The notes under the pieces are model-generated. The model saw nothing but the letters and a program-made list of their open reading frames with translations, was not told the origin of the DNA and made no database searches. DNA of 29,287 nt from contig BDIP01000138.1 of assembly GCA_003568945.1 (NCBI GenBank), positions 1-29,287 on the forward strand. Direction: 5' to 3'. The position numbers were made by a program, and so were the translations under genes. Of this stretch, positions 27,737 through 29,287 are shown one piece after another. This DNA is from Kipferlia bialata. Its lineage: Eukaryota > Fornicata. Numbering within the stretch: position 1 is the first letter of the stretch; every line of letters begins with the position of its first letter.

Positions 27737-29287
27737 CTACTGCAGGGTGCCCTCAGCCTCATCGGCCTTGTCAGTGACGGCACGCATCCTAGGGGTCAGG
27801 GACATGTGTGTATGTAGGGTGGAGGAGATGCACACAAATACTTCGAATACTGAGACAGAGAGAATTACTCACCTCTTGTGGCCCAAGGGCTCGTCAAACA
27901 GGGCAGAGGGAATCTCAATGCCGCGCTCAGCAAGAATAGACTCGGTGCTGAATGTTAGAGAGTATAGTCTCTCACGAGAAATATGCTTTCTATGCTAGAA
28001 GTGTACCCCACCTGTTTCTGAACTGTGCCCTGATGTCTGGGTACTGCTCCATGAGGTATCTGACAGTGGCCACACACCGCTCGATGGGGTCGTCTCCCAC
28101 CCTGGCCTCTCTCCTCACATCCCTGGGGGGTCAGAGAGGGACTGTGAGGAAGAGAGTATAGTATAGATAGTACACATTATTATATATATATGCCATACCT
28201 GTTAGCAGCTGCCATGAACACATCCTCCAGCTGGGTCTGCTTCAGAGACCAGGTGTGCAGGCCTAGAGGGTAAGATGAGTGTATATACATACTGCATATT
28301 TACATGGGTACATATTACAAGTACAATAGAGACCATGTGTCCACTCCTGGGGGGTGAGCGACAGTCAACACTACTGAGTATAGAAGAGACAACTGAACAG
28401 TAATTACTTGCATAATGATACACATCCACCTGGATATGGATATAGAGACATTCACATTCATATATCCCCACCTGGCATCTCCTCTGGGAGTCCAAGGCTC
28501 TTGAGCATGGCCTGGTTGGGTAGTCTGTTGCCGGTGGGGCAGAGGGCCTCGAAGATCCTGGGGTTAGAGCTCAACAAGGAACAAATTAAAGAGCACGAGA
28601 TAATGAATCACACATTGTTTACCTCAGAATCTGCACGATATCGTCATCTGTGGCCACCAGGAACTCGCACTGGGTGTCTGTTGGGGGGAAGAGGGTGGCG
28701 GAGGGGGAGACTGGGGTGAGGGAGGGATTTAGAAAACAGGGTATAAACAATACCCAACCATACTATACTGTATATGTATTCTACTATATACTATATACTA
28801 TACATATACATACCTGTTGCAATCATGGACGCCAGGTCACGGGCTGTCTCGTCCCCTGTGATGTCACAGACAATGCGGTATCTGGGGTGAGGAGATGCGC
28901 TATGATGGATAGACAATGACAAAGAAATAACGTACCCACTGCCGAAGCGGGTCTTGAGCCTGACTGGGCTGCCCAGGCACATCATGGAACCCTCTCTGGG
29001 AATGAGCAGACGAAACATAAATACACATACGGGGAGAGAGAGATAGAGAGAGTGTGGACTTAGTTACCTCACAATGGCGATGGTGTCTGCCAGCGTGTCC
29101 ACCTCCTCCATGGAGTGGGAGCACAGGACAACGGTGCGGTGCCTGGGGGTGAGGGCATATATACACACATATATATATACATGGTGAGACAAGGCAAGAA
29201 GATTAGTAGGCGCACACTGTACTCACTTTGCTGCCTCTGCGATGATCTCCCACATGTGCCTCCTGGAGTTGGGGTCGAGGGAGGAGG
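27737..29287 (-). CDS. ABC transporter subfamily A-like, C-terminal part (partial)
   Basis: Exons, 5' to 3': 29227-29287 (continues off the window), 29068-29142, 28936-28995, 28814-28881, 28623-28677, 28472-28557, 28199-28262, 28012-28122, 27873-27947, 27737-27788 (stop TAG). 707 nt, about 234 residues, all phases agreeing. It enters in the nucleotide-binding domain just after Walker B (SSLDPNSRRHMWEII, D-loop), then the H-loop TVVLCSHSMEEVDTLADTIA, then GSMMCLGSPVRLKTRFGSGY, which is highly characteristic of ABCA. The regulatory C-domain ends in WSLKQTQLEDVFMAAANR, the usual S..QT.LE.VF block. A polar tail of about 75 residues follows. ABCA proteins move lipids across membranes; the substrate cannot be told from this part. 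Confidence 0.9.

Overview
The window is eukaryotic nuclear DNA: six protein genes cut into roughly 98 spliceosomal introns, most 48-200 nt long. Nearly every intron ends in one block of the form CT(C/G/A)ACCCCAG or a close variant, so the branch-point-like CTNAC sits directly against the 3' AG. Donors are loose (GTATGT, GTACNN, GTGNGT). A branch point fused to the 3' splice site is known from Giardia and Trichomonas. With this intron density, short intergenic spaces and many Arg/Glu-rich stretches on coding strands, an intron-rich free-living metamonad such as Kipferlia is my best guess; that is inference, not proof. I saw no tRNA, rRNA or CRISPR.

Layout. 1-2675 (minus): a membrane-anchored protein whose long ectodomain carries phage tail-fibre signature motifs, running off the left edge; possible 5' exons extend to 3093. 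3149-3680: a 532-bp hAT-type MITE with an 8-bp target duplication, inserted inside a perfect palindrome. 3700-5560: no convincing gene, two short coding-like fragments, then about 900 bp rich in short hairpins. 5569-8155 (minus): LAS1, the pre-rRNA ITS2 processing nuclease. 8218-8305: a G19/C20/T-rich/C31 tract separating LAS1 from the next gene. 8353-21222 (plus): a 59-exon gene for a protein of about 2,524 residues with one class III nucleotidyl-cyclase domain. 21680-24186 (minus): a GBP/atlastin-like GTPase with an N-terminal signal peptide and a C-terminal membrane anchor. 24439-27381 (plus): a secreted or membrane-anchored Dcr2/PAP29-like metallophosphatase. 27737-29287 (minus): the C-terminal part of an ABCA-type ABC transporter, running off the right edge.

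The genes do not form a pathway. The GTPase and metallophosphatase are divergent over a 252-bp shared promoter region, and both carry signal peptides. LAS1 and the cyclase are also divergent. The cyclase/GTPase and metallophosphatase/ABCA pairs are convergent.

The most unusual signal is recurrent: at seven or more introns the exon-intron junction itself (exon tail plus donor, or acceptor plus exon head) is present in two or three near-identical copies 57-119 bp apart. At least three of these leave an open, in-frame alternative exon extension, so the duplications supply ready-made alternative splice sites. Exon models were built by hand from reading frame, splice motifs and phase continuity. 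Phases close throughout LAS1, the cyclase, the GTPase and ABCA, and fail at one point in the metallophosphatase.
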